Shown here: positions 22,351 to 35,800 of the stretch, piece by piece
Layout of the letters: every line of letters starts with the position of its first letter
Numbering within the stretch: position 1 is the first letter of the stretch
NCBI GenBank assembly: GCA_043228905.1
Contig: JBHGNT010000002.1
Span: 9,238,001-9,302,000, forward strand
From: Azolla caroliniana
Lineage: Eukaryota; Polypodiophyta
DNA: 64,000 nucleotides
Reading direction: 5' to 3'
The notes under the pieces: model-generated
What the model was told of the DNA's origin: nothing
What the model saw: the letters and a program-made list of their open reading frames with translations, nothing else
The model's database searches: none
Translations under genes and position numbers: made by a program

Positions 22351-24233
22351 CTATAACAACACCATAATAAAGACAAGTAGGGGACATAAACCGACTAGGA
22401 CTTGTACATGTCTCACTTTCACTTTGGTGGTCGACGAGGACCCATATGCGATTTGAACCATGAATGGACAGCTCGTGTTAATTGAAGGGTCGACAGTTAC
22501 AATGCGGCCTAACCCATCAAAAGAACACGAACCCATTTCTTGATTTTGCCTTTGGAAGTATGCATTGAATGCATAGGAAGCATTGCCAACATCATCGAGG
22601 TATGGGTAACACGAGCACCCGAATCCAAGTGGGGTACAATCTGCATTCATGCATGCATACGAAATGCTGTCTGGGAGTGTCGAAGTGTCCACGACGTCGG
22701 TGTTGAGGACACACCATTTTTTGTCTAGGTATCGTACCCCGGGTACCAAGACCAATGCTCTTCTTTTACTCTTCCAAGAAACCGAGAGAGAGAGTGTGTA
22801 TTTCGGCACCCCATCATATCTTAACATACCCCAGTGTCGTTCGAAGCCCCCCGTGGATATGCTCCGAATGTCTTCGTCGATCAAGCTAGAAAGGTAGAAG
22901 TCAATGGGAGTGTTTGGGTGTCGTGGGGTCCCGACGTTGCTCAACACGTGATCGAGAAAACCTTGATTAAACCTCAATGCATTGTCGGGGGTAGCATTGG
23001 CATCACCATCGGTAGGCCAACCAATGCCCCCCACAAGGATGCTCATGTTCGAGTACCCGACCTTAGTTAGGGCCATGATGAGCGCATCATAGGTAGCGTC
23101 AAACATGTTAAAATAAGTGTATTGGCCATCGGTGATGGGCGAAGCGTGGGAATCGAAGAAAGCATAGTCCAAAGGGTGGCTCTTGTTGTCCCCAAGGGCC
23201 AAGAAGGGATAGATGTTGAGTGTGAAGGGGCATTGGTTCTCGGCGAGGAACCCCACGATTTCGAGCATATTGTGGGTGATGTCTTCTCGGAAGACGGAAT
23301 TGGAAGGGGTTCCCGATGCCGACAGGGCATCGGCATTTAGCGGGACCGTGACCTTCACTTGCTCCTCCATGTTTGCATTCATGAGAGCTCTGTGGATGTT
23401 TCTAAGGGCAAGGAAGGTTGAAGCTGAATATGTGTCATTATAAGCTTTGAGGTAGGGCTCATTCCCAACCCCAACATATCTAAAACCACAACAAAAAGCC
23501 TCGTAAGCATCCATACACATGAATCTTTGAGTAGAAACCTTAACCATCCATACACATGAATCTCTTAGTATAAACCTTAAACCTCCATACACATGAATCT
23601 CTTAACTTATAAACCTTAACCATCCATACACATGAATTTCTTAGTATAAACCTTTAACCATCCATACACATGAATCTCTTAACTTATAAACCTTAACCAT
23701 CCATACACATGAATCCCTTAACTTATAAACCTTAACCATCCATACACATGAATCCCTTAACTTATAAACCTTAACCATCCATGCACATGAATCTCTTAGT
23801 ATAAACCTTGAGAGAGAGGGAGAGAAAGAGAGAAATGAATGAATGAATGAATCCATAGTAACTGCTTTTACCTTATCTTAGTTCCCAACAGGATGTATCT
23901 TGCAACTGTGTTCTCCACCCATCTAGTGGCTTCGTCCATATCAAGCATTGTAATGAGCAAGTTATTCGGAACCCCGACCATGACCTCGATCCCGGTGTTG
24001 GAAAGTGCCCTTAATGCCCCATTGTTTGACCCTAAAAGCCTCACCCTCTTTATGTCGTTTTCTCTCATCATCTCCACTATAGCTTCATAAGGTAAAAGAT
24101 GTGAGGATTGGGTCCCCCAAATCACACCAACAGTCGACCCATTAACTCTGTTTTGAGTGAAGAACATCACGCTAGTGAAGAAGAAAAAGAAGAACAAACA
24201 GAAGGGAGAGGAGCTTGATCGATAACAATCCAT
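22351..24233 (-). CDS. GH17 endo-1,3-beta-glucosidase with X8 domain and GPI signal
   Basis: Two exons: 24233-23872 and 23479-22351, 496 aa. The split codon AG|A joins GTKI-R-YVGVGNEP, and the splice sites are AAG|GTAAAAG and TTTTAG|A. A hydrophobic signal peptide (about residues 10-28) precedes GVIWGTQ, the GH17 start. The acid/base Glu is present (E128 in GNEP). The nucleophile motif, normally E-x-GWP, reads VGGIGWPTDGD, with Gly272 (GGC, 23026-23028) at the Glu position. A Cys-rich X8/CBM43 domain follows (KKWCVL, ACMNADC, GCSC, GSC), then a Ser-rich stretch and a hydrophobic tail typical of GPI anchoring. Family members cut callose at the cell wall or plasmodesmata. This one may bind glucan without cutting it. 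It resembles the Arabidopsis glucanase 8/9 type. Confidence 0.9.
23508..23810. repeat. ~39-bp minisatellite in the GH17 intron
   Basis: About eight copies of a 36-39 bp unit containing CATCCATACACATGAATC fill most of the single intron. Units of 39 bp keep a frame, so a spurious repeat peptide appears on the minus strand, but splice sites place all of it in the intron. Confidence 0.88.
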
Positions 24234-24319
24234 GTGAAAAAGAAAGAGATTGGGTTGCTTCTAGCTGAATAAAAAAAGCTTCTTTCAATGAGAGATTCAA
24301 GAAATTTAGGGTTCAAATT

Positions 24320-24395
24320 TGAGCTCTTTCTTCCTTCTTCCTTCTTCCTTCTTCCTTCTTCCTTCTTCTTCTTCTTCTTCTTCTTCTTCTTGATG
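24320..24395. repeat. CTTCCTT/CTT microsatellite upstream of GH17
   Basis: Tandem TTCCTTC units grade into pure CTT units about 90-160 bp upstream of the GH17 start, probably in its 5' UTR or promoter. Confidence 0.8.
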
Positions 24396-24640
24396 CAATG
24401 GTATTACATACATATGTAATAATAGTACTACCAGTGTCAGTCTTGAAGTGTACAGGACTGATCAGAGCTCTGTCCTAAAAAGACAACTGTATAAATATAT
24501 ATCTATACTTCTGTGAAACTACATTTATAGCCCTGATTTCTAGTGTACTTATTTATGAAAAACCACACTGACCTCATCGAACTTCGGATATTTGCTATGT
24601 ACATATGATATATATGTACATACATGCCACCTATGATGTA

Positions 24641-24776
24641 ATGTATGTATGTATGTATGTATGTATGTATGTATGTATGTATGTATGTATGTATGTATGT
24701 ATGTATGTATGTATGTATGCATGCATGCATGTATGTATGTATGTATGTATGTATGTATGTATGCATGTGTGTACAT
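24641..24776. repeat. (ATGT)n microsatellite
   Basis: More than 25 ATGT units with a GCATGCATGCATG interruption near 24719. All long frames across it are repeat translations. Confidence 0.9.
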
Positions 24777-24799
24777 GTATATGCATAATTATGTGGTTT

Positions 24800-27700
24800 A
24801 CTATATCTCCAAGCCCAATAGAATACGATCTCCATCCCCTCCGGCAATCACGCAACATGCTTAACTTGGGTTCTCTCCATTTCACAATTTTTTGCATGCT
24901 ACAATTTTAAGTTAATCTACGTGGGAGGAAGGAGGGCCACGTGCTATATGTCGTAGCTTCACACATGGCATTTGCCAAGAGAAGGTCGAGAGACGATTTT
25001 GGAGTTATATGGAGCAAGTTCGTTGCTTGGTTATTATTGTGCAACTCTTAACCATGAGCATATGTCTAGTAAAATGTTTCCACTAAAATATAAAATAAAT
25101 TTTAAAGTTTTGCCAAATCTATATTAAATACATAGTACCACATTGGAGATTGATTCCGGGAGATATGTGCCTCAATCGACTCATGCTTCACGGAGACAAA
25201 GTGTCACATGTTCAACCCCTACAAGGAGAGACCTAGATAAACTGAAATAGGTCATGGAAGACTACAATCAGTCACTAGAGAGAGAGATTGATTGATTGAT
25301 TGATTTTGGAATTTAGATGTACCTCACTAGGATTGGAGACCAAAATATCATGTTTTTGAGCATATAAAATGTCATAGCATTTTGAAATCTCAAACCCATG
25401 ACCTAATGTGTAGATCAATCGTGCATGCGTTCAACATTTAGAGATCATGCTTACTAGGATCAATGTTATTGCAAACAAATTTATATTTTCAATAATGGAG
25501 AGAAAGATAGATAATAGGCTTGATTATAATTCTTGATCTTCAAACATGATCTATGAGATCAAAGTGATGTCATTTTCATGTAGTGATTGGTTTTCTATTC
25601 TCGATGTTTGAGATTCGTACTAATGAATGTTTTGGAGAGTGCATGTTACAAGTTACAACTACAACATAAATGTGTGTCCAGATAGGCCAAAGTTGGAATT
25701 TTGGGAAAGTAAACTCAAATTTGGTCGAAGGTGAAGCATCAATATAGAGTGTGGTTATCGAACTAATGGGTCTCCTCATTGATGATCCAACAAGTGTCTT
25801 GTCTCTCATACGAAAGTGTGAGTTGTCCTATGAAGTGATTATGGATAAGGGAATAAGCTAAAATTCATACTTGTGGGATAGTTTGGTGCATTTAAATATA
25901 AGCTATGATAACTTCTTTATCAAATCTTGACTCCACCAACATATGTTTACTTCATGATAAGTCAAGTAAAGTGGATATGCGAGTTATGTGGATGGGAGGT
26001 GAGCCAAGTAGTTGGTTTTCCTAAAGTGTTCAATGTCAATAAAAGTAAGGAGGTCAAGCATGACATGGGTATTATACAACGTCATCCTCTGATTTAGGGC
26101 TTTGACTAAAGCTTTAGATATAAGGAAACTTGTGAGAATCATGAAGGAAAATGGCATAAGCTCCCATGAATTGTAGTTCACTTAGAGTACTCTTCATTCT
26201 GCATATACCAAAACTAATGTATTTAGACTACAATAACTTAGGTTTTAAGATTTTTTTCACTTTATAGAAGTTATCCATGAGCATGCCAAACTATTTAGGG
26301 TAAAGATTGTACCTAATCATACTACCGTAGAATGGATAACAATTATGTGTGAAAATGGCATATAGGGTTATAATCGGCGTGTTCTCTTTTCTTGGTGTCT
26401 CTATCCTACATATAATTGTTAGAGGCACTTATAGCTCCACCTTGCCACATGATTATTGAAAACTTTATTTGTGTTTTACATGTTATAGTCACATCTAAAT
26501 CCTTTCAAGAGTTTTCAATGATTTCAATAAAAATAAATTGTTTCATGAAAATAAACGTAAATCAATCTCCAACTTTGAATGATAAGAAAAGGTATAAAAT
26601 GAGTTTTATTTTTGTAGAACAATTGATATTGACGAATATCTTCTATGGTTATCGATGATCATGTTTTCTACTTGTGTGTTTATCTACACAAACTATGTTT
26701 ATTCCACTATTAGCAACCTATACAAACACACTAAAAATAGACCCAACATGTTATGTTATATCGAGTTTCCCAAAAATCCATGTAGATCTGGATTTTAATA
26801 GCATTTTTCTTTGGAACAACTACTATGGGTGTTACCCATTTAGTATGTTCGATTGGGTTCATCATGCTCACTTCTCACATCTTATCTAGTTTCATCTCGC
26901 ACTTGTTGTACATTGTGTTACTGGCATGACCGTAGTATTCTACACACGAGGATAAAGTGTGAGGGTTAATCGAGAGTGTAAAGAAGGGCAGATTACTTTT
27001 AATCCTAGGAATTGAGACAACCCATAATGGCTAAGTGGGAACTTGCCTGGGGGCCTTAGGTCTCGCTATAAATATGAGGCCTAGCTACCCTCATTAGACA
27101 CATAATTTTTTACCACGTCGAGACTGTGATCATGTAGTGAACAAACTCTTGTAGCAAGCGCGTCAATACTAGGCACGACTCGATGCCATGGCGGTCGGGC
27201 GGTCGGGTGGATCGACACCTTCTTTCTCTCTCTTTCTCTCTCTATTTATCTTATATTTCCTTATTTCATGCTTACATTAGGATTAAGCTCTAACACATAG
27301 CAAGGATTCATAGGTCTAGGTTTTTTGTAACTAGCCTAACATTCTTGATTATTTGGATAGTGCGAATCATGGCTTCAAGAGGCACCCCTTTCATGTCAAC
27401 ATAACTCCAAGCAAACATGTCCTTAAACTCTTGTAGTAGTTTGATTAATATTGACTCTTCTTCTAAGCTTACAACAAATTCTATATAAATCGACTTTGGA
27501 TTTTGGTATTTCTTTTACTTCGGATTTTCATGTTGTTCTACAGTAGGCCACTTGGCGTGTACCAAACTGGTAAAGTTTAAATCATTTAGGAAAACTCAAC
27601 ACCTTGTCTTGATTCTTTACTTTGTCTTGGTTAAGATTTAGTTGTTAACAAACTTCACTTTCTTCATTTTTGAAGTTCGTACTCTCCATATATTGTGAGT

Positions 27701-28324
27701 TGATGTTGGTGGAATATACTTAGATCCTATCTCCACTTTGACATACTCATGTTTGCTTGTTCTTCTTGACCTAGTTCCTGAGCAGAACCTTCCTCAGCTT
27801 GGGAACTCACGTCTACCATAAAACAATTTATTATTACATTTCTATCATCCACATATTCCATTCCTATTGGGTACATATTGTCAATTGTAGCTAGTGTATA
27901 CACCTAATTCATGATAGAGGACCCATTTTTAGGCCTTCCCTTCATGTTTGTGGTGTGACCATGCATTCTAGCATTTGTGCGAGGTCTCATTAAGGTCTAG
28001 AGTACAAGCCAAAAAAGCTAGTTTCAAACTCGGTAGACATGGGTTGGTCATCCATGAAGGATTGCGTAGCATGGAAAGTTCTTGTTGATGTATCTTTTGT
28101 GTATATATCTAACATGGCAAGTTATTGTGTATATATCTAACATGTAGATAGATAATGTATTTTTGAAGTCCATTACTAATTGACTAATTTATAAGATGAT
28201 CATCATAATAAGAATTCATAACTAACATTGTTGGATGTCTTGTCACTATGAAGATGAGCTAGTATTCAGTTGTGTAGACCTCAAATTTTTAGTTAGTTAC
28301 TACGCCCTGAAGTGATTGTGTGGT
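24800..28324. other. gene-poor spacer with decayed repeats
   Basis: No convincing gene. Around 26916-27296 an LTR-like stretch contains a TATA box (GCTATAAATATGAGG, about 27067) and a CT-rich end, but I could not find matching ends or a target duplication. The rest is short frames without family resemblance. Confidence 0.4.
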
Positions 28325-28606
28325 TCAATTAGCCATCCTGAGTTTACTTTTGGATGGGGACATTTTATTGCTCTCCGACTTACGCCAACATTCATAACTA
28401 ATTACGTTAACCCTTGCGCTTATGTCTAAATTGGTAGGCATAATGATTTTGTTGATTGTGATTGGTAACGTAAAGCTAATATCATCCGCTTCAAATGGTA
28501 CTACGTTGAAAAGATCCACATGACACATGGATGACTCACTCTTCTTTGCATCAAAAGAGGTTGTCATGATTGGTTGTCCATAGCATGCACATAATTGACC
28601 TTTCAC
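28325..28606 (-). pseudogene. retroelement aspartic protease relic
   Basis: The minus frame reads ISFTLPITINKIIMPTNLD followed by ISARVNVISYECW, which aligns with a gypsy-type protease (LD-x-GA-x-VN-x-M/I-x-Y). The active-site Thr/Ser-Gly is lost. Fragments up to about 29600 on the same strand may be the matching gag region. No LTR pair was found. Confidence 0.4.
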
Positions 28607-31600
28607 ATGTCATAGTATGTACATGTGGCAAGGTTTAGGATCTAACATACATGCTTCTTCTAGAGAGAGTTCAATGGTTCTAAATAGAATGTGATGTAAA
28701 CCTTGTTGTTCTATATACAAACAATGTGCTAACCTACATACTTCTCTTAGCAGTAGAGTTACTCTTAAGTTCATTAGTTGTTGTTGGGAGCTATGTTCTC
28801 TTCCATATTATCATCATTATTTGCCTTAGTAATATAGGTTCTAGAGTGGGTCTCGTAGGTGATTGGGTTGGGGGTGTCCATAGTTGCCATTTCATTTATG
28901 TCCAAACATTCCTAATCTCAGAATTTATCAGTATGCCTAAACTACTTTTATGATATTTTAGAAGCACATCATGTTCTTAGGCTACTAGTTCGGCAAATTG
29001 TGTTATGTTTCATATCTCTTCTTTAGGGTTTGGATAAGTTGCTAGGCATTGTTTTCATCTTGTTTCACTTTCTTCATCCTTCCCATCATCTCTCTCACAA
29101 AGGCCTTGAGATATTGGTTCTAACTTGCTAAGCTGGTTCTATGCAAACTTTTTTGTTTTGTCTAGCTTTTCGTTATAATTTGTGTACCTTGTTCGCATTG
29201 TTGAGGTTCTAAGCTATTCCTTGACCTCTACTAGGGCTTAGGGTATGTAGTTACTTGACAATATAACATAGCATTACAACACTTTGCTTTCTAGATCGTG
29301 ATTGACGTCATCAACTTCTCTAAGGTAATAAAACATTTCACTCCCCCTGGTTTGATGTTCTTCCTTAGGATGGTAATCTATTTCAGCCATTCTAGTGCCT
29401 ACTCTCGAGATTGGTGGTTGTGGAGACTAAGATTGCTAATGGTGGCATTTTGAAAATTTGCAAAGGTTTTTTGAGACAATTTTCACTAGGAGGTTGTCTA
29501 AAGTGTCCATTTTGTGCTTTCCAATTATCTTCTTGATGATGGTCCATGAAAACTCTACATTGTTTACAACATTGTGAATGTCCTTGGTGTAGATGTGGCA
29601 TTAATGTCCTTTGTTATAACCATGGGATGTTATAACCTTCTTAGAGATTGTTCTATTGTTGCAAGTTCTAATGCTCTTTCAAACATCATTTCCCTCTTGG
29701 GAATCTTATACATCAAGGAGAGTATTTTCAAGCTTGGTTCGTTCTTGTAGATAAACATGCCAATAGTTGACATCGTGGTCTACTAAATGTATATTTAATA
29801 ATAAGTTTATTGCCCTTTTTCCAACATTGCCACTTACCAGGGTAATTCCCTACTTTCATGGATAGGGTTTTTGATGACTAGCGTTGCTAGTTCTAATGTT
29901 GAGGTCTAAGGCTTTATTAAGGTGTGGTTCATGTTGTGATTCATGATATAGTCACCCCCAAACCCATATGTATGTCTCTTCATTTCATTTCTAACCACTA
30001 CGATTTCTCCCTTGTCACGAAACACAATCACACTTTTTATCTCTGAGGTGTTCAACCAATTGTCCTTTCCATAGCCCATTTAAACCTTATTTTCTTACAT
30101 GTCAATATCATTTTCTTTGTTTATTAGTGTTATTACTATTAATTAAAAAACTTCAAATCGTATGTAGCCACCCTTATCATCTCTAAGATTTCTAATAGTC
30201 TCTTCAACTCTCATCATCTCCAAGCTGGCTCTTAATTGTGAATAGGATTTTCAATCGTCCCTAGGAGTCTTGCTTGTCTTTGGTACTTTTGTTTATTTCT
30301 AGAAAGTTGGAATCATCCCAAGCACATCTTTGTCATCTCTAGGTGTTTGGAATGTCTCTACTTATCTCCTCTCTCCAAACCATAGTACGTAACATACTCG
30401 AATTCATTCGCAAACATTCTTTTTCATACGTTTGCAAACGAATGTGTGTTATGAAAACATACTATATGTTTTTTTTAACGTTTTTTACCTTAACACTCTA
30501 ACCCTAAAAAAAGTTTTACCTTATAATAAATAATGAATGCACATATGATATGTATGGTTCATAGTATGGTGACAACTATCTAAATTGTTAAAGGATTTTT
30601 TTTTAAAGATGATGCAAAATTTGGAAATAAACAAAAAACAACTCAAAGCAAATAAATAAACAATAAAAAAGGGATTAAAAATAAAAACAAATTTATGTCT
30701 CCTCTTGCCTCAAGAGCTTACAAAAAGCTCAACCAACTGCTTATGGATGTTTATTGCGTCCCTGACAATGGCGCTAAAATGTTGCATGTTTTCACGATTA
30801 ACGGTTTCTTTTTGTGTTTGATTATATTGTCTGGATCAAGCAAATGTGTACTTTTGTTCTTGGTGAAGAAAACAAAGGATGTGTAACAATCCACAATCTT
30901 ACTAAAGAATCACAGAACATTTGTTAGGGAACTTCATAAATAACTTTTAGTCATAACCCTAACACAAACACTTAATATGACAACAAGCTAATAGACTTTA
31001 CTAAAATGTTAATATTGCCCAAAAAGAAAAACATTAACAATCACAAATACAAATGTTCCCAACCATGTTTTTGTATTGCTCAACCTATACAAGTGCATTT
31101 CCCTCTAGCTTCATGAGATCTTAATACAATGATTAACAAAGCCAAGAGAGATTAACGCTTTTAGAGATTAAGGAGCTTTAGCTTGAGGGACAGAGAGATC
31201 TTTCAAATTACTAGATAAGAAGAAGTACAAAAGTTTATATCTCTACTTTTATACTTCTCTTTTACATATTGTGGCGATTTATATTTTTAGTCTCCCTCTT
31301 TTTTACTAGGCCTAGACCTCATTTTGAATATCAAGTTCACTTGCCTTTGGTTCTCAACAATAGCCATTGGCCTACTTGTACCTCCCAATGTAACCAAGAC
31401 ACTACATGATTCAATGGGACTATCACACACTACAATATTTCCTTCAAACAACTAACAATCCAAGGTATACACCTAATTCCCTTCACATTTCAATGCCTCC
31501 AACAAGTTGTCGCCCAAGAACCATCTAGTGTCCCATATGGCAAGAAAGCTTGTTTACTCAATTCCCATGGGTCAATATTAGCCTCTCTAGGGATGCTAAA

Positions 31601-32819
31601 AAATATCTATTTTTCTACCCTTACTCCTTGGCACTTCCGTAGACCTCGTCACCCACACCTGCAACTATAAGATTAATGATGTGATTTTCCAATGAGATCA
31701 TGCATGCATTTGTATCCTTAACTCCTATGAAGTATCTCCAACGAAAGCAATACATGCAAAAGCTAAATTCATACAAATGGGGAAGCTTGTTATAATGCAT
31801 AGAAACCATGAAGCTTCTTATAATTGTCTGAGGAATCTTTAGAGGTTTGCAAAATACAACCCAAGTTCCATCCAATTCAAAAGAATTGAAAGCAAGTGTA
31901 GACATGTTTTGCTATGGACAAGGAGGGAAATGGAAACATACATTTATGTGCAACAGCAATTATCCATTGAATCATTCCTTTGAAAAATTTGTACATAATA
32001 ATAATCTGGTCTATTAATTGATTGGAATGTCTGGCATCATGTAGTATCCAATCATTAAAGGATATGTGCATGGCATGCCATGCATAATTGAGATTTTCCC
32101 TTCATTTCTATTTACAGATATATTCCATTAAATAATTTATCTGATACTAGAACTTAAGAACAACGATACAATTGGCTCCATCCAAAAGATTGAGTTGCAT
32201 AAGACCTATGTTCAATAGATTAGCTTACCAATTGTGTAATTCTCTGTTGAATAATTTAAACCTGTAGAAAATCTAAATGAAAGCAATCCTAAGGGTGAAA
32301 TATAAAGAAATTGGCAAATAAGTATAGGTACGCCTTCAAACCAGTTCTTCATGCACCAGAAACCCACATGAGATGGAACTTTCATATGTTATATAGACTG
32401 TAAACTAGACTGTTGTACATAATGTAAAATCCAGTAAGCTTCATCAGAAGCTATTCATTTGCACAGGTTCATATCAATCAATCACAATCTCCTCTTTTCC
32501 TCGGGGATAGATGCCAAATAGGTGTTTTAGAGTGATAACACGTATGCTTACAAAAAACATATAATGAAGTAAAAGTACTTGTCTTGTTCATTCCAATCAC
32601 TCTCGTCCTTTGATCAGAGAGCCCAAATAGATCTTGTAGAGTAATGACATATATTTAACCCATAACCTACAAAGTTTTGATATAGGGCCACGGAGGAAGA
32701 AACTTGCATTTCCATCAGAAAAAGTGATCAGCCCCAATCATCAAATAACTGCATTCATTCATAACAGGTGAAAAAATCAAATAACTGCATTCCATTCATG
32801 AAATATGTATTATGAAAAA
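28607..32819. other. spacer, no gene recognised
   Basis: AT-rich sequence with scattered short frames, including one at 31621-31905 on the minus strand that matches nothing I know. The part near 32819 is probably the 3' UTR of the bZIP60-type gene. Confidence 0.4.
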
Positions 32820-35800
32820 TTAATATGTGAAGAATTCTGATGGAATCACCGGAAATCTAGTGTGTAATACGTTTCTTGGCAGCTTTCCTATCTCCAGTTG
32901 TACGCCATATCGTATGTGTTGAACTGGTGGCGTTGGCATTGAGACGAGGAATGGGTGCACGCATTGTGACACCCCAACCCAATGAAGACATAGGCATATA
33001 ATGAACAACAGGAATTCCAACGGCAGGGAATCTGGGAAAAATTTCAACTCTCTCTCTCTCTCTCTCTCGTAAATAATGGCTTTCATTACGAAAGAAAAAA
33101 CACCACCATGACTAACTTACTACAAAGTATAGAACCCTTCTATCTATCTAGGGATCTAAAGACTACCACGACTCCAAACTCAATGCCACCCTACACACCA
33201 ATTCAAATGGCAAATATAATGATATGTGACCTTGCAGAGTTCTCTCTCTTCATGCTTGAGATTTCGTGACTTCTCTAGCACTGTCAATTGCCACATAAGA
33301 AGTATTTTTAACTTTAGAACATATTTTCTCACCCCAACTTGCAAATCAAAAGTGAAGGCATTCCGCATATTCCAATTGAACCATAGCCCCCAATACCTCA
33401 AGAACTCAAAAATAATTTGGAAATGAGGCATCAGTTCATTGTTCTCCATATGTGCAAAAACCCAACGGAAAGAAGATACTTACTCCAGTTAGAGACATCC
33501 AAACTAAACTGATACACCTCCAAACCATCCTTGCCATCGGGCATCGGTTCGTTGCTCTCTCTCTCTCTCTCTCTCTCACATACGGAGAGATTCCCTCCCT
33601 TCTAGTATGATGCAAACTAGCTCTTCATCTGTCTCTCACGTACTGAGAGAAATACAATGCTAAACAGCGTAATCTTATCAACCCTAAATAGTTTTCCAAT
33701 ATTCATGAATTTGCATATGAATGACTGTATAACTGTCACAAACCCTAGACCCCCTTTTACATATTTCTCTGGCTGCATATAAATAATCTTATTAATGTTT
33801 TAAACTCAATATGGAGAGATTCCCTCCTTTCTAGTATGATGCAAACTAGCCCTTCGTCTGTCTCTCACGTACTGAGAGAAATACAATGCTAAGCAGCGTA
33901 ATCTTATCAACCCTAAATAGTTTTCCAATATTCATGAATTTGCATATGAATGACTGTATAACTGTCACGAACCCTAGACCCCTTTTTACATATTTCTCTG
34001 GCTGCATATGAATAATCTTATCAATGTTTTAAACTCTAAATCCTTCTCGATTATTCATGCACTTCCATGTGAATGATATTATCAATGATATTCATGTATT
34101 TTCATATGAACAACATAAGATCTTGAAAAGGACTGAAAAGGTTTTACATCCTAAATTGTTTACGCATTCATAACTTTCAATCTGAATTAACATATCTATG
34201 TTTAAAATTCTAAATTCTTTCACATATTCATGCATTTATATATGAATGATCTTATCAATGTTTTAAACCCTAACCCTTCTTATGTATCCATGTCTTTCCA
34301 TATGAATCATCATATTGGAATTTCAAACCATAAACCCTTTACTCATATTCATGACATTTCTATATAAATCACGTAAAGATCATACCCTGGAAAAGCACTG
34401 CAGGCTCTACTGTTGCACCATTATGATTGCCTTTCATCTTCTTCAACCGAGAAAGCTCTTCCTTCAGAACAGTATTTTCAGCATAAGTCAAGCATGCTTG
34501 CCTCTGTATATCATTGCATTCCCATTCGAGCTTCCTACACTTTGCCTCAAGATCACTAATGTAAGATTTTCTCCGCTGTCGAGACTCAAATGCTAATTGT
34601 CGGTTCCTTGACAACCAAACAAAAGGATTCATTTATTTTTCCCCATGATTACTTCAGTCTAAGTAATGAATTTATTCACCTTAACATGAATACTTGCTTC
34701 CATAAATATTTCAACCTATTTTATTGTTTTCCATGAAAACTTCATCCTAACAAAAGGAGCTTTTTTTATCTTCCATAAGTACTTCAACCTAACAAAAACA
34801 TTTAATTGTTTTCCAGGAACACTTCAGCCTAAAAAATAGAATTTCAGTTTACTTCCCATGAATACTTCAACCTAACAAAAAAGATTTATTTATTTTCCAT
34901 GGAATCTTCAACCCAACAAAAAACAATGATTTCATCAAGAACATGATTTCATGTGCATAGCAAGCTTTCACAATTTATCTGATTATATCATTTGGTGGAA
35001 GGTCACGAAAATATTTGACATAATACAGCTTGGTGGATCATTTGGCACTCCCATATTACATGTTACATGCATAATTTGACTATTATATGCATCAATCTTT
35101 GGATTCAAAATAGAAAAAGGTTGATACATGATTGATTATATATCAAAAGAAGCTCCTTCATTGAGTACATACGCATTCCAAAACAACACCAACAATGAAC
35201 CATTTTCCTGAATTTTTCATGGCCTCCATAGCTTTCAACATTACATATATTTGCATTCATTAAGAATCAATATATACACTCAAGTTTATGAAGACTGAGA
35301 TCAAATTTGCTCATTGTGCACATGCATTTAAAAACATAACCAAACATTTGAACAACAAAATGCTATCATTTCCATAAATAAAGGCAAAACATTAAATCAA
35401 ATGCCATAATTTCAAATAATAAGAATAACATTATTTACATAATAATAACAATGGTTTCCAACATTATATATAAAAGTATAACTGCATATTTCTTCATTAT
35501 GTAGACATGGATTGTAAAAACAACGCAAAACATTTGAACCAAATACCAACAGGCAACTATCTAATAATCACTTAAAAAATTATATGCTCACCTGCATTTC
35601 CTTTTATGCTCCGGATTGAGATCACACTTGTCATCAGAACATGTAAATGCTCTCTTCATTCTGATCACAGATGGGTCATAGCTATCAACGTCAGGACAAC
35701 CCGATTGATCTGTACTAAAGTTGTCAAAACACATATAGTTTCCATGATTTCTTGGAAGTTGGTTTTCTGTATTTTGGTCCCGTTTTGGGGTTTCTAATGC

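Noticed and set aside
23641-23856. Minus-strand frame with a repeated 13-residue unit
   Set aside because: It lies in the GH17 intron and reflects the 39-bp minisatellite; splice sites and phase exclude it.
24503-24910. Long frames of Tyr-Val-Cys-Met / Ile-His-Thr-Tyr
   Set aside because: Pure (ATGT)n microsatellite translation in several frames.
26916-27296. Solo LTR
   Set aside because: TATA-like and CT-rich features are suggestive, but the ends and target duplication could not be found, so it is mentioned only within the spacer entry.
31621-31905. 94-codon minus-strand frame
   Set aside because: No recognisable domain, no splice context and no compositional support.
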